Source: Steinernema hermaphroditum
Taxonomy: Eukaryota > Nematoda > Chromadorea > Rhabditida > Steinernematidae
Length of the DNA: 64,000 nucleotides
Reading direction: 5' to 3'
Assembly: GCA_030435675.1 (NCBI GenBank)
Contig: CM059625.1
Coordinates: 7,874,001-7,938,000 of the forward strand
Shown one piece after another: positions 50,251 through 62,894 of this stretch. How positions within the stretch are numbered: position 1 is the first letter of the stretch; every line of letters begins with the position of its first letter. The notes below the pieces were generated by a model. That model saw nothing but the letters and a program-made list of their open reading frames with translations, ran no database searches and was not told the origin of the DNA. A program made the position numbers and the translations under genes.

Positions 50251-50834
50251 GCGCGGACCTGCTTTACCATAGCCAGTCTGCATATGGGCCACGGGTCTTG
50301 TGTGTGTAAATGGGTTCGGTGATAAGTTCCATTTCACTACCGAAATCAGATAGGTTCTTTAAGAGTTGTCGTCTGTCGATCCGCATCCTACCATCACCAC
50401 ATTAATCGCATGGGAATTGATTTGTTTTAAAGACGTTTTGGGGTTATTTATTTACATAATATTGTAATTATCTCATTTTACCAAAAAATACAATCGAACA
50501 ATGTTAAGATATATTGGAAATAGAATGTTAATCTGGTACATATAGTGCTATAGAATCGCAAAAGTGTATGAAGTGAACAATGGTATCGCCGGCTCGCGAA
50601 AGAAAGGAGAAGAAATGGACGTGTATCGCTTTCGGTGCAGAGAGAGATCGGTAAATAATGCACGACAACTCAGGAACAATGTTTACAGGTTAAAAACACA
50701 ATGTTAGCTTTACCCAGTTTGTGTTACTCAACGGTAAGTATATATTTGTGACGTGATTATAACTGACTAGCATATGTTAGAAGGTAGCGTTAAGGAGTCC
50801 ACACGTTTGAAATCGAAGTTGAGAGATGAATACT
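50251..50834. other. AT-rich 3' flank, no gene
   Basis: AT-rich sequence downstream of the zinc-finger gene stop at 50835 (minus strand). Probably its 3' UTR. Confidence 0.4.
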
Positions 50835-53800
50835 TTAGAATATCGTTTGAGCCGTCACTGCCGATGGTGTCGACGAAAACAGACTCGTGGCGCTGAAGCT
50901 CAACTTCGAATGCGTCGGCGATTTCAGTTCAGGACTCCCGTCCGAGTCGGGTGCTCCCATTCTGGAACTGTTAGGCGATGAGTCGAAGTCCGGAAGCGAT
51001 GGGAGTTGGTTCTGCATTTCGTGCTTCTTTATGTGTCTGTCCAGATTTGTTTGTTGTCCAAAACAGCGATCACACTTATCGCATCTGAAGGGCTTTTCCT
51101 TGTTGTGAATATTTCGAACATGACGTTGAAGGTTGGAGCTGATCGAGAACGATCGCTCGCAATATTGACACTGTAGAAATGGAGAATTGAGCTGCGAACA
51201 ACATGATAATAAGACTCACCTTGTAGGGCTGCTCGCCTGTGTGCGTTCTGAGATGCCGCGTCAAATTGGCTGAACGTGGGAACACCTTTTGGCAGAACTT
51301 GCACGTGTACCGATCTTTGTTTGAACTCCCTCCAGATTTGAGACCGGGAACCAAGGGAAGGCCGTTACAATAGTGGTGACCGCCAAGAGCACTGGGTCCC
51401 TTTTCAACAGAAGCCGCAGCTCTCATCAAAGGATTGTTGACGTTGCCAGCAGCGGAAAGCAAGTTGCCAAGACCGAACGGTCTCTGTAGTAAGTTGAAAA
51501 AGGCTTGTGTCGAGAATGGGTTGACCGGAGGCGTCAGCTTGCACGCATTGGATTGAAGGGACAGGGTGGGTGTCGACGATGTTTTCATTCGTTCGTCGTC
51601 GTCGGATCCTATGGAAGAAGACGATTCGTCAGATACTTCATCGATCTGAAAGAAGGCACAGCTTATCGTCTGTCTGCATTGACTATCTCTGTACCTCTTC
51701 TTTCTTCGAGTCAGACTCTTTATCGTCATCTCCCACCACCTCGATACTCATTTCTTCATCATCGTCTGCTTCGCTTATTTGCTCCTTCTTCTTGGATAGG
51801 TCTAAAGGGCTGTGCTCCGCCCCTGCAAGAATACCACTGTCGACTGGACTGGTCTCTTTCCTTTCACAAGGACTTAAGTCGCTAGACTGCCCACTGAAAT
51901 CTTCTCTTAGCATCTTGAACTCATCGTCTAAACGTACCTTGGCGAGCTGGCTCCATCGGAACCCCCTGCGTTGATGTGTTTGAAGCCATCGAAGTTGAAA
52001 GGGAAGGCTCCAGCGAAAAGATTCGGTGGGATACCGGGAATTTGGATGAAAGGGGGTTGGCCGTTTGTAGCGAATCGAAGAAGTTGAGGCCAGTAACTTG
52101 GAGGAGGAACTTGGCCAAACAGGGAATTTGGCACGTGAGGAGTTTGAGTGGGTTGCTTGTACAATGTTGAGGCCATCTCACAGGAGGATCTGTGCTTTAA
52201 GAGACTCGTATGAGTAGGGAACGATTGCTGACAGTTGGAACACCGCCACCCATCCTGGGATGAAAGAGCGACCTGAAGCTGACTCTTCCAAAGATGTTCC
52301 GAAAGGAAAAAAAGCTCACCAAATGCACTCTTCGATGCCGACAGAGATTAGAGAACTGAGTGTAGGCCTTGTCACAGATCGCGCAACGAAACGGCTTTTT
52401 ACTGTCGTGGATGTGACTGTGTTGTTTTAAGCCACTGAAATAATTCATTTTTTTTTGTGATTTTTGAAATTTTTCGTTTTTAACTATTCAGTAGGTTTGT
52501 GTTTGCATGGTTACACGACCGGAGCGGAAGGTCGGGGAAGAAAACTGGTTTGAGAGGTAAAGCAGCAAAGCATTACAGTACAAGCGGGATAGGGAACCTC
52601 ACCTTTGAGTTGCGAAACTCTTTGGGCAACGGTCACAACGATGTTGGCGGGGTTCTTCCTCAGTGAACTTGCGGCCGTCGGCTTCGCTGCTAGTGGCCTC
52701 AGAAGACCTCTCTTTGTCGTTCAAGGGGGGAGGTGTGTGCTCTTGGCGATGGAAGTCGGAAGAAGACTGATCGCTGGAAGAGCGGCTGAATTAAGAACGG
52801 CAAAGACCGTCTTTGGCGCGCAAATGCGCAACGTAAGTGTTGTTTTTGGTCGCAGATAATTCTCCTTTCACTCTCGGTCAAAGTGGGCGGGCGGAAACTT
52901 CCAAAAACAGGGAGAATTTCTCCGCCGACTGGAAATGCGCTACGTAATAGGGGAAAGTTGACTCGCGCGCAACGGAGTGGCGTAATTTGGGTCATTGGGT
53001 CGTCGGAGACCGAAAGTGAAATCGTACTGACGATGCTGAGATGCCTGAGGCAAACGATGATGACGATGCCGACGGCGACGATGTAATTTACACGCGTGTA
53101 ATCGCTTGCGACGCGACTTCACATCATCATTCGCGCCGTTCGACCACTGTCCACTTGTCACCGGACTGAAAAACAGGATCGCGGGACTGTTGTTATGATT
53201 GTCCTTTTTACACAGGCGCTAGAGACACCCAAAAGAGCGAACGATAAGAAAGTGAAAGTACCGTCCTGCAGCCACTGCGAAGAGAGTTACCGTACCCCGG
53301 AGGCTTGTTTGCTATGTGGAACAGCACTCACCAATCGGTGACATCGTCGCAATTGTCGGTTATGTCCCCATTAGATGCCCTGTCGTTTTCACTTTCATCC
53401 TCGTTTCCTGTGCCATTTTCCATTTCGGCTTCGTCAATGTCATCGTGACAGTCGTCGAACGAGATCCACTTGTTGCTGAGCAGGCGTTCGTTTTCTGCAA
53501 CTTCACGCCCTGTTTGCACGTAGATCTGAAAGTGAAAACAACACTTGCGATTGTCTCTGATCGCGAAAATGGAATTTCGGCAATGTCATGCGGAACATCT
53601 TCGCTAGGTTGCTTTTTTGGACACATGTGAAACGGACGCATTGACCATAACGTATGGGTACTGTTAAGCCACGCTGCCTAAATTCACCTTCCCCTCCCTC
53701 GGCCAAATTTTACTTTACGACGATCACGCACGACTGGAAATCTTAAGCAGCTCTTCCGTGTCATCATAACTAAGGAAATAAATAATTCAGATGCGCGCAG

Positions 53801-56284
53801 CTCACAATGCAGTGCTAATTTTGCTAATGGTTGCTCCTTTCTTCATCACCCCTCCACTACCACATTACTAATTTTGCGTACTTTGAATGAAAGTGAACTC
53901 TGTAAGGGTACCGCAAACGGTGTCTTTAATCTATTGACGTTTCACTGAATACCGCCTCAGGATGTTAATTTAATTGACAATATACATGAGTGGGTAAGTC
54001 TGTGCGACCGGTGGAAATTTATGATTGACATAAGCCTAATTATCATGCGCACTTATATTACATTTTGTTGTTTATGAGCCATAGCCGCCGAGAGCGTATA
54101 TCTAATAGAAGCTATTCTATTGGGAGACTGTTAAGAAACGCGAAAGTCAAATGCGTAGGTAGCCGGCGGCATTCTACCATCTCCACGTTAATCGATGTTA
54201 TAAAGACGTCACAGCTGATGCTCACCGCTTGTCTTTGTCCGCCTCTCTCTTTCTCTCGCTCCCCACAGCAACATCGAACACTTCTCATCGCTACCGTAAC
54301 CCAAAGTATGCCACTGTTGGATTGAACAACGGCGATTCCCCCTCACAAAACCATCTGAGACACCTACCCTATTGTCAATTCGTCGGACCATGATGTTTGC
54401 TGTAGGATCTGGATCTGAGCACTCGTCGGCTGTTGAGACGGGCTTGATGAGACTAAGAATCAGAAGAGCGTTCGGATCGTTGTTCTTGTCCTAAAACAGA
54501 GTGATTAATAAAGACGCATTCGTACAAGCTGCGGACGAATGCGGCTTTCGAAAACGCATTTGCTGTGAAGTCTAAGCGCCGCGCACTATCAAGTGGCCCT
54601 CACAGGGTATTAGAGGTGACATCGCACCATATAAGGTATCGGGAGGTCTAAGTGTCTCAACGGCGAGTGAATCGGGCTCACTCCATGTTTGCTCTTTACT
54701 TTTGATGAGTGAACGGTGATAGTTGACAGACAGTATTCGCGCGCGCTGAATTGAGGACAAACAGCGGATAATATGAGCTGTGCAAGTTGAAGAAGACAAA
54801 CGGCAACGGTGCTGAGGCGACGGCGGCTCCGAACTCCCACTACGGCGACCAGTTCCTCTCGAACGCATCTACAGGCTCAAGCGCCTCCTTGTGACGAATG
54901 CGTAATTACGGTAGAGCCGAAATAATTGCGCTAACGGTAAAGACAATAATTTACCTGCCATCAGCACCATCAACGGAGCAATCGTCTTATAAAATAGATC
55001 TATTATGTAAATTCATTGTCTGGAGGAGCGCAGCCGGCACCAAATGACTTCCGTTTTGCTGTCCCCTCCAGGACAATCCATAAATGCGCGAAGAAGGCGA
55101 ATCTTAGGGAGGACGGGCTACGCCAAAAGCGACATGTGTCCAGCGAGATGACGCGCAACGGTTAATCCCAAGTGTGGAAAGAAGAAAATTAGATTTTGTC
55201 GCCAGTTGACTGGAAGCAACCCCGGCGGCTACATCATAGACTAACGACATAACTGAGTCATAAGGCGGAACGATAATTGTTGGCAGGTTACCGAACGCCG
55301 AGTCGCAATTGCTCCGAGACGATTGTGTTGTCTTAGCATGTTTTACGATAACCATAATTGGCGCACGAAGATGAAAGCTTGATGCCGTTGGCAATTACCT
55401 ATTCAGCCGTAAAGCTCAGCGGTGGGCAGCTAAGGCGATCGTGTCTGAACGACGGTTTCAAGACGAGCGTGAAATGACCTGAATTAGCGATCTAAATAAG
55501 GCCGCGTCCGCTACCGTATCTAAAGCGAATGTTTCAGTTGAGACATCCCGCAAAGCTGACGCTAGGGTGTTTGCCGAAGGACCGCAATCCCCGCACATCT
55601 TTGTCAAACAAAGCACGAATAATTGCTGCCGATCTGTCACTATGGGATCGCCGAGTTATGGTCTAGGGACAGAACACATCACTTCACAGGCTCCGACGAC
55701 AATGGTCTCGACCAAATAACAGACAACTAACGATTGCAACAAGATAACTATGCCATCGAAGATGACTGCAGATGCGCTTAGTGTACGGTAGCTCATCGCG
55801 TGCAGATGGCTCCGAGGTAAGGTTATTACGCAAAGCGCGTGAACAATTAGAAAGATTTAGGGATTTACGGTGTCCAAAACAATATTTTCTAATCTTCTAA
55901 CTGTCACTGCGGAGAAGGCAGGTGTTCACCTAATCGACCCCTTAGCCGAAATTATCGCCCCTCATAGCGTGACTCTGTAGGATTGGAGTTTCACTGCACT
56001 GAGCGAGTGGAAGCTGAGATCGAATTAGCAGAGCGTATCACGAAAACAAAGTCACGAACTTGTTGCCAGTAATCTACAAACGACGGCGATTGCGGATAGC
56101 GATTAAAGATCCGAAGAGCTTTAAGTGAACCCTTTGCTAGTCAAATTTCGGCCATTTTACTTACCTTGTCGATTACACCAATAACCTGGCCCGATTCGAG
56201 GGGTTCCTTGGTCCACAAGGAGCTGGCGTTGTCGTCGTTTGTCCGCACTTCGACGGCACGGAGGAAATCGGCGTTAATGCTCAT
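50835..56284 (-). CDS. egl-43: PR-domain zinc-finger transcription factor (EVI1/PRDM3/PRDM16 type)
   Basis: Nuclear regulator of cell fate and migration in nematodes. Exons: 56284-56165, 54490-54368, 53660-53625 (weakest), 53525-53332, 52785-52603, 52434-52320, 52254-51938, 51893-51695, 51645-51220 and 51170-50835; 2049 bp, 682 aa. The first exons resemble a PR/SET domain ([17 protein letters not shown] ... [13 protein letters not shown]). An acidic stretch is followed by N-terminal C2H2 fingers ([59 protein letters not shown]), a CtBP-binding PLDLS motif, an acidic segment and the three C-terminal fingers ([55 protein letters not shown]). Finger order and PLDLS match EVI1. The two 5' introns (1674 and 707 bp) are long. 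It has fewer N-terminal fingers than vertebrate EVI1. Confidence 0.93.
53217..53342 (+). CDS. Candidate antisense terminal exon with two CxxC pairs (uncertain)
   Basis: After acceptor ctttttacacag an open frame encodes a basic stretch followed by [19 protein letters not shown] and a stop, a zinc-ribbon-like spacing. It overlaps the end of an egl-43 exon (53525-53332) on the other strand. I found no convincing upstream plus-strand exon, so it may be chance. Confidence 0.2.
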
Positions 56285-59200
56285 TTTGGAAGATACGAGT
56301 GGCGGTATGCCGCGATGAAACTGCGGCTCTTCGCGTCTTCAGTGCGCACCTACCGTAGCCCAACACGCGTCTCGTACCTGAGGGCGGCGGCTAATGCTAG
56401 CTGGAGAGATGATGATAATGCGCGATGATGGGTATAGTTGTGGAGAGGCGCTCGCGCTGCTCGGCACGGCGGCTCATCGATGGCGGCTCCTCCAATCGCG
56501 CTCTCACCTGACCACGCCCCACGATGGATCGTCCGCGTCTTTAGGGCGGAGCGAGAGCATCGGCTGGCACCAATCCGCTTCTTCGGAATTATTTTCATGC
56601 CACGCACGTCCTTTCGGCTTGATGCGCACCACCGTCCTTGCGCTGACTCAAAAGAAGCGCTTAACGCGTCGCATCTCCGCCCAAGGGGGAGAAGACGAGG
56701 ATGAGACGACTGATTACGGTAGGGTGTCTTCACGCAAAACACGCCTTCCTCGATGAAGACTTGAAAGGGGATAAAAGCAAAACGGTTTTATTTTTCAAAA
56801 AGGGCACTGACGAGACACATCCGACAACAACCTAAAGTTTATGGCCGAAGATTTGTATTTTTGTGTTTTTCATATAGAACAAAAAAAAACAAAGATCGTC
56901 AATTTAAACATGCAGACACACGGGAGCATCTCTACCAATGTACGCTGCCAAAGTTGTAAGCCTGTCCATGTGAACAACTGTTCGATTCAAGGAGAGTATT
57001 TCTCTTTCCTCCTTCTTATACGACCTGTTGTTTTCGACGGGTAAAGTAAAAATGGGTATGAGCTCCTCTCCTTAAAGACATTTGCGTCATTAGCTTCACG
57101 CTTTGCGTGAATGCCCACGCTGACCGCCTCAAAGTACATGTGCCGGATCGTTCCCAGGCCATACGTGAGTACGATGAATTGCTTAGAGACAAGACAGCGC
57201 TTACGCGTCAATTGGAGCAGCGTTGAGGTAATTGCAAGAACAACTCGCGGAGGAAGGGCGGCGGATGCGATGAGAGAAACGTCAGCAGTGTGCGATTACG
57301 GTGGATTTCCATGAGAGGAAGCCCCGGGGGATCGCTTATGCAATCATTGGATGCTGGCTCTCTTCAACGGCTCTCAAGAGCCTTCTTCACGGCACAACAG
57401 CGTCAATTGTCAACATGGGTATGATATGCACCTGGAGAGGCGCCCCCAGCTCTTCTCAAATATCACATGCGTGTGCGGTAAATTGGTGTGCAAGCAAAAC
57501 GCTGAAGTTGCGGAGGGATGAAGAGTTCCCAAAAGTTCCGAGTGTATGAACGCGCCCCAGTAGGTGAGAAGCGTTTATTCATCGCTTCTTTCAGTTCAGC
57601 GCCATCCAAATCTTGTTTTCCCACCGAGCGGCGATGTCGAGATTCGTCGCGGTGCGCGCGGCGACGTTTTGAGTCCATTGTCTCCTAACAGCCAGTCAGC
57701 CCTCATTCATGTACAATGAAGGTTCGATTGGGGCAAGCATACTCACCGTTCACTTTCACTGAAGAAAAATCTGAATGCGTGGGAGACGGACAGTCTCGCA
57801 CTCGGGGAGAATTACTCACTGCGAATTGTCGCTTCCCATGGTGTTCTTCCTTTGAGGGTTCGGGATTCGTTTTTTTTTATCTGAGAAGGAACTGGTCCTA
57901 GCTCTGTCAATAGGCGTTTTACGCCACTAGGTGCGCCCTCTTTAAAATGAGTAAGAGAAAACGGTATATTGCCTCGGGAGCAATTCTCGGAGGGAACGGC
58001 CCTTTTACGACTCAATCCCGTGCCCTCTCTCGCATGCTAACACAATTAGCAGTCAGGTCTCATTGCGGTTATAGGCATGCCAGTGGCCCATAAATCCTCC
58101 ATTACCGCAGATTAAATGTGCAATTGGGCGCTCAGGTGGATACTACCTTATTTAAAGGTGTCACCAATAAGACGGCTATCACATTGGCGCGCGGCGGTGA
58201 TTGCCTTAGGACGGCACTAACTTTGAGATTCGCCGCCGACTACGGTACCTTTAGCGATAGAGGGCAGGTTGACATATCGCTGGAGGGTAGTGGGAATCGC
58301 CCGAAGACGGCAACGTCGTTCTGCCGGCGATTCACGCGTCCTTCCCTTAACAGCGGTGTTTTCGTCAGAGTGCGCGAATTCGTCGTCGGTGTGAGAAAGC
58401 TTTTAAGGAAGCTGTGCGGTTCCATACCTTGAAGCCGCGCGCATGCCGTACCTCAGTGCATATCGAAAAGTGATATTTGATCGACTCTCCCTCTTAGTCT
58501 CTTCTCAGCCTTGCACTCTTGAGGCACATATTGAACGTCCACCTGGCAGTGCACATGATTGCTTATATCTCATTATTGCTTCACCTCCTCGAACGCGACG
58601 CGCACACCTATGAGTCTTAAGAGGCTCGGCAGAGGCGACGCGGGGACATTGCGCCAAAATGAGCAGTCGAGTGAAAGAAAATCGGGAAACTGAATGCTAT
58701 AGCAAATAAAATTCTGAAAGTTAGATAAAATGGAAGTCATCACGAATGAATCACATCGGACGGGATGTTACAGTCGTATGTCAAGTGCTGTTTGGCATTT
58801 TGGGATGCTTCGCTGCTGACCTTTGCAAGGCGCAATTCATCACGGTTTTCGGCTTCCAGCCAATGAATTCCTTTTGCGAAAAGTTCTCGTGCACAGGCTC
58901 GATCGTCGAGAGTCCTCAGACGAGGGATAATGATCCGCCATTGAACTAATCGTGTATTCATAATGGAACCCCACCGATGAGGCGGACGCATCAATCACGG
59001 AGTTCATGCATGAAACAAGGCGACTGTCATCACGGTGTCGCACCTATCTTGTCGTCCAGTCGATTCATGCAATTGTAATGCAGGTACAGTTGAGGAGGAG
59101 TAATCCAATGAAACACCGTGAGACACTGCCGTGTATCCGATTAGCCACTTATCTCAGCAATTAGCGGCGAACGGCGGTTGCCCGGTGCAGCATGCGCTGG

Positions 59201-60388
59201 CCTCTTTCGGACAACACCTATTCAAACATATGCTGTACCTGTGGAGGAGAACCTTTCCGGCCAGCGGAAGGACAGCTGAAACATACGGTCGTAATTAGAT
59301 GAGCGGTTCTTAATTGAAAACGGATTGTGAGCGCCGTTCCTCGTCGTCTAAGACAAACAACAACGAAGCGAATGCCGTCTCCCCTTGACAACCAATTACA
59401 ATCTTCATTAAATATTACTATGGACTACGTTTCTAAGGTCATATTATTTCCAGTAAAGGGTATATGAAGTAAAATAAAGACTCTGTGCACATTACTCTAC
59501 AACATTTTGATGTTTGCACCTCGAAGATGAAGAAAATTTTTTATCAATATGTGAATTTCGAAGGCAAGGGGATGGTCCAAGTCATTAAATGGCTCGATTG
59601 AGCCTTTAGCAGCTCTTAAAAATCGTCAAAATAAGCTTCCTAGAGAGAAAAGGGAGACCGTGACAAAAGCATAAGAAACAATAGAAAAGTGCTTCAACTC
59701 GCCTGTCATTTTCCTGCAGGGTACGGTAGTCGTCCTTGAAATGCTAGTGACTATGTCAAAGTGATGCTTACATTACTGTATATTGATCAGTATGGTGGTG
59801 AACGGAACGTGTCTCAATAATTCGAATGAACTTAATGTAATCCTCTACGAAATCACTTTGACATTAACTTAACTTGATATGCTACAAGCCAGTTTTGTAG
59901 CTGTAGTAACCCAGTCACCTTCAGTGTACCTCGAATGCACTGACATGCTTATTTACATGTTAATAGCCTACTTATGTGATGAATTATCTAGATTGCATAC
60001 AACCAGCTGGAACATTCGAGGGGAAAATTTGATGTTATGGTGCTGGAATGGTTTTACTTCAAAATTACCATTTATTATATGCACATTTGTTGTACAATGT
60101 CTGTTACCACAACTTTTTACTCAAGTTGTTAGAGAACCGATTTTAACGACCTTTGTACTTAGGAGTCAAAAGAGGGTTCTGCTGAAAAGAAGGCGGAACA
60201 AATCACTGTTTCCTGTTCCAAAGTGCTATGATCTGCTTCCTTGTTCATTGTACAATTTCATTTATTCGCCTCGAACGCCAATCGTTGCATTTGTAAAAAT
60301 AAGCAATTTACATCCAGTTCGTAGTTTTCACATTGATGCATTCTAATTTAAAATCTAGGTTTCTTCTGGGTGCGTTTCGAACAGTGCA
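56285..60388. other. Gene-poor 4.1 kb region
   Basis: Upstream of egl-43 (minus) and of the small plus gene. The open frames are short and antiparallel. The longest, 59879-60346 (155 codons, plus), begins MLQASFVAVVTQSP, has two hydrophobic stretches and a basic patch (RSQKRVLLKRRRNK), but no splice signals or family match. Several TACGGTAG motifs lie in this and the neighbouring stretch (55783, 56350, 56715, 59722). It presumably holds long-range regulatory DNA of egl-43. Confidence 0.4.
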
Positions 60389-60812
60389 ATGTTCGCCAAG
60401 ATGTTAAACAAATATTGTTTGTTTTCGAGGTTAACCGGCAGCCCCTCGAAGTTTTTGAATGCAGAGGATCCAAAGTACGTAGTAGATTAGAACCATTGCT
60501 AAATGTCCAGCCTCATTTTGCAGGTGCAAATTTGGAATTCTAGAGGATGCAGTTGCGCGGGAAATAAACAAACAGGCGAAAACGAGAACCGTGTCATGGA
60601 GCGCCGCGTCTCTTATAAAGAACGGTGGAGCAGACCACTGTGCTTTAGTGCAGTGGTCTGCTCTATTGATTGATCCCAGCGTTTGTTTTTGGAAGATAGG
60701 TGGGAAGGCATGCAGTGGTCTTCGCTATGCGCCTCATTATTTGCGCTTCCATCTGATAGTTACCGAGTTCGAATCACAGATAGGAGCTAAATATTGGACG
60801 AGCCGGACCTAA
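60389..60812 (+). CDS. Small unrecognised protein, 3' half overlapping a tRNA-like repeat
   Basis: Exon 60389-60474 (MFAKMLNKYCLFSRLTGSPS), donor gtacgt, acceptor attttgcag, exon 60524-60812; 375 bp, 124 aa in frame. The first half (to about KTRTVSWSAASLIKNGG) looks like a short mitochondrial or basic protein. From 60629 onward the reading passes through a 12-bp hairpin and tRNA-like boxes, so the true C-terminus may have been replaced by, or may end before, an inserted repeat. I do not recognise the family. Confidence 0.35.
60629..60780 (+). repeat. Hairpin plus tRNA-like A/B boxes (SINE-like or tRNA relic)
   Basis: Perfect 12-bp inverted arms agcagaccactg (60629-60640) and cagtggtctgct (60651-60662) enclose a 10-base loop. 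An A-box-like tagtgcagtgg spans 60645-60655, and tgcagtggtct recurs at 60711-60721. A B-box-like gagttcgaatc is at 60765-60775. This arrangement suggests a tRNA-derived element; it does not fold into a complete tRNA by eye. Confidence 0.4.
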
Positions 60813-61054
60813 ACACACAACAGTACGTTTTGTTCGGTGCAAAGCGGTGGTGTGGTCATGTTATCTTTCGGTGATAAGAGTGGTTCTGGTCTATCATTTC
60901 TCTTGGAACCCGTTGTTCCTTTTTTCTACCACGGTGGCATTGTTTCAAAAGGGCAGCAGTGCCAGTAGATATGTGTTTATCTTTGCTGCTTTGTTTACAA
61001 GTCTCATTATGAAATGATTTCTTCAAGAAAACTCCTTTCAGGCCCATTGCTCAC

Positions 61055-62727
61055 ATGGAGACCGACGATGTCATTCTTCTGCGCATTTCATCTTCTGCAA
61101 GGCCATTTTTTGCAGTCACTGGGGGAGTTCTTCTGCAGCTGACCTTCGGCATAGTTTATACATTTGGCAACATGCTGCCCTACTTGGTGTCGTATCTGCG
61201 TTGGAAAGTGAATCCCGACTTAGACAATGGGTCCATGATCTGGATTCAGAGCTTTATGAGTGGGTCTCACTGTAAATATTAATAGCTCATGATTTTAGGC
61301 GGTCTTCCGGGCGCAATGATCGTCGGAGGCATAATTGAACGCAAAGTTGGGCCTCGCTTTGGCGCATTTCTCGGATCTTTGATTTATACGTGAGTTGTTT
61401 ACTCATGATGTGTCAAAAAGAACACTTTGTAGTTTGTCCACTGCCTTGTGCTACTTTTCTATTCAACACTCCTACTTCATGCTGCTGGTTACAATGGGTC
61501 TTATGCAGACATTCGGGTACGGTGTTGCTTACAACTGCGTTCTAATCACCGCACAAAAAGTAATTCTTAGTTTTATCTAAAATTTCTATAGGAATGTTTA
61601 AGTGGCTTCCTCATCGGGTGGGTTTGGCCGGGGGACTGATTGTGAGCGGATTCGGTTGTGGGGCTTTTATGATCTCACCCATTCAAACGAGATATATCAA
61701 TCCATGGAACTATTCACCCAATGCAGAGGGGTATGTTGTAATTGTGTTTACATAGTACAACCTACCGCTTAGGTTCTTCACTCAACCTGAACTTCTCGAG
61801 CGTGTCCCACAGGTGTTTCTTGTCCTCGCTGTAGTATTTGCCGTCATCCAGATGATCGGGCTTCTTTTCATCGGCGAACGCGTAAGAGAGTGCATGGCGC
61901 GAGAGTTTTAAATGTATCTTCCCAGAAGGAGATTCCCCTTGCCTACGAAGACGACGCAACCCTCCAACGTCAAGAGGAACAACTCACTCTCAAAGAAATA
62001 CTGAGGTCATCGACGTTTGCAATGCTTTTCATCACACTTTTGTTGAATGGCGTTTGGGTTCAAGCAATTAGTGGATTGTACAAGGTGCTAAAGTGCAACT
62101 TTTTACACCTTCAGTGCAGTGTTTCAGGCTTTCGGACAACAGTTCGTGTCTGATGACTTCTTTCTTGCCACCATAAGTTCATTTGCCGCTATTTTCAATT
62201 GCGCCAGCCGTGTTATGTGGGGAAGCCTGGCCGACAAGACTTCCTACCAAACGTCAATGGTTACCGCCTGTACAATTGGGTGTGTCCTTATCTGGACCCT
62301 CGGACTGGTGCAGCTGTTGGCAAGTCCTGCACTACTGTTCATCTGGGTACGATATTTACGTCTTGTCGAAAGGTTTATATTCATACCTTCAGGTTTGTGG
62401 TATGTTCTGCTGCGTCGGTGCCACTTACTCCCTACTACCGTATGCGTCACACAAGTGCTTCGGGGCAGAGCACTTCGGCCTTGTTTACGGCTTCATTCAA
62501 ACTGCTTTGGTACCGCTTACTACAGATGGCTTACCTTTTTAATGTTTTAGACTTTTTCGGGTATCATCAACGCTCTCCTCTCCCAATTCGTCCTTCCGCG
62601 TGTCGGATACATAATTCATTTCCTTATTATCGGTTCTCTCCTCTTCGCGTCACAAATTATTTCAGCGTTCATCAATTTTTCCAAACACGGTAGTCCGAAA
62701 GCGATCTCATACGAACGCCTTGAATAG
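61055..62727 (+). CDS. Major facilitator superfamily transporter (monocarboxylate/oxalate-formate type)
   Basis: Twelve-span secondary transporter. Exons: 61055-61259, 61299-61389, 61433-61559, 61603-61730, 61773-61881, 61926-62084, 62128-62346, 62393-62509 and 62551-62727; 1332 bp, 443 aa. Landmarks: first span ending VYTFGNMLPYL, helix 2 GLPGAMIVGGIIERKVGPR (the MFS GxxxDR-like loop), YGVAYNCVLITAQKW with LPHRVGLAGGLIVSGFG, a hydrophilic central loop (YEDDATLQRQEEQ), then NCASRVMWGSLADK, the second-half loop motif, and the last span near IIHFLIIGSLLFA. KW-LPHRVGLAxGL is typical of the oxalate:formate/monocarboxylate branch; the substrate cannot be told from sequence alone. The acceptor ctcctttcag lies 13 bases before the ATG. 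Confidence 0.9.
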
Positions 62728-62894
62728 CCCTACGGAGCATTTGTTTAAAATGTGATATGAACTGAGCTATTTGTATATCAAACGGGCGGCAGCAGCGATA
62801 AACTCATTCGCTTACACATACCACACTCTTGGAAGCAGGACAGCTACACAAAAAAAAATGTTTATATCAGAACAAACACACTTATACTCATTCG

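Noticed and set aside
61272..61298. 27-bp intron in the MFS gene
   Set aside because: A donor at 61260 gives a 39-bp intron, keeps frame and yields the expected IQSFM-SGLPGAM; the 27-bp version is below every other intron here.
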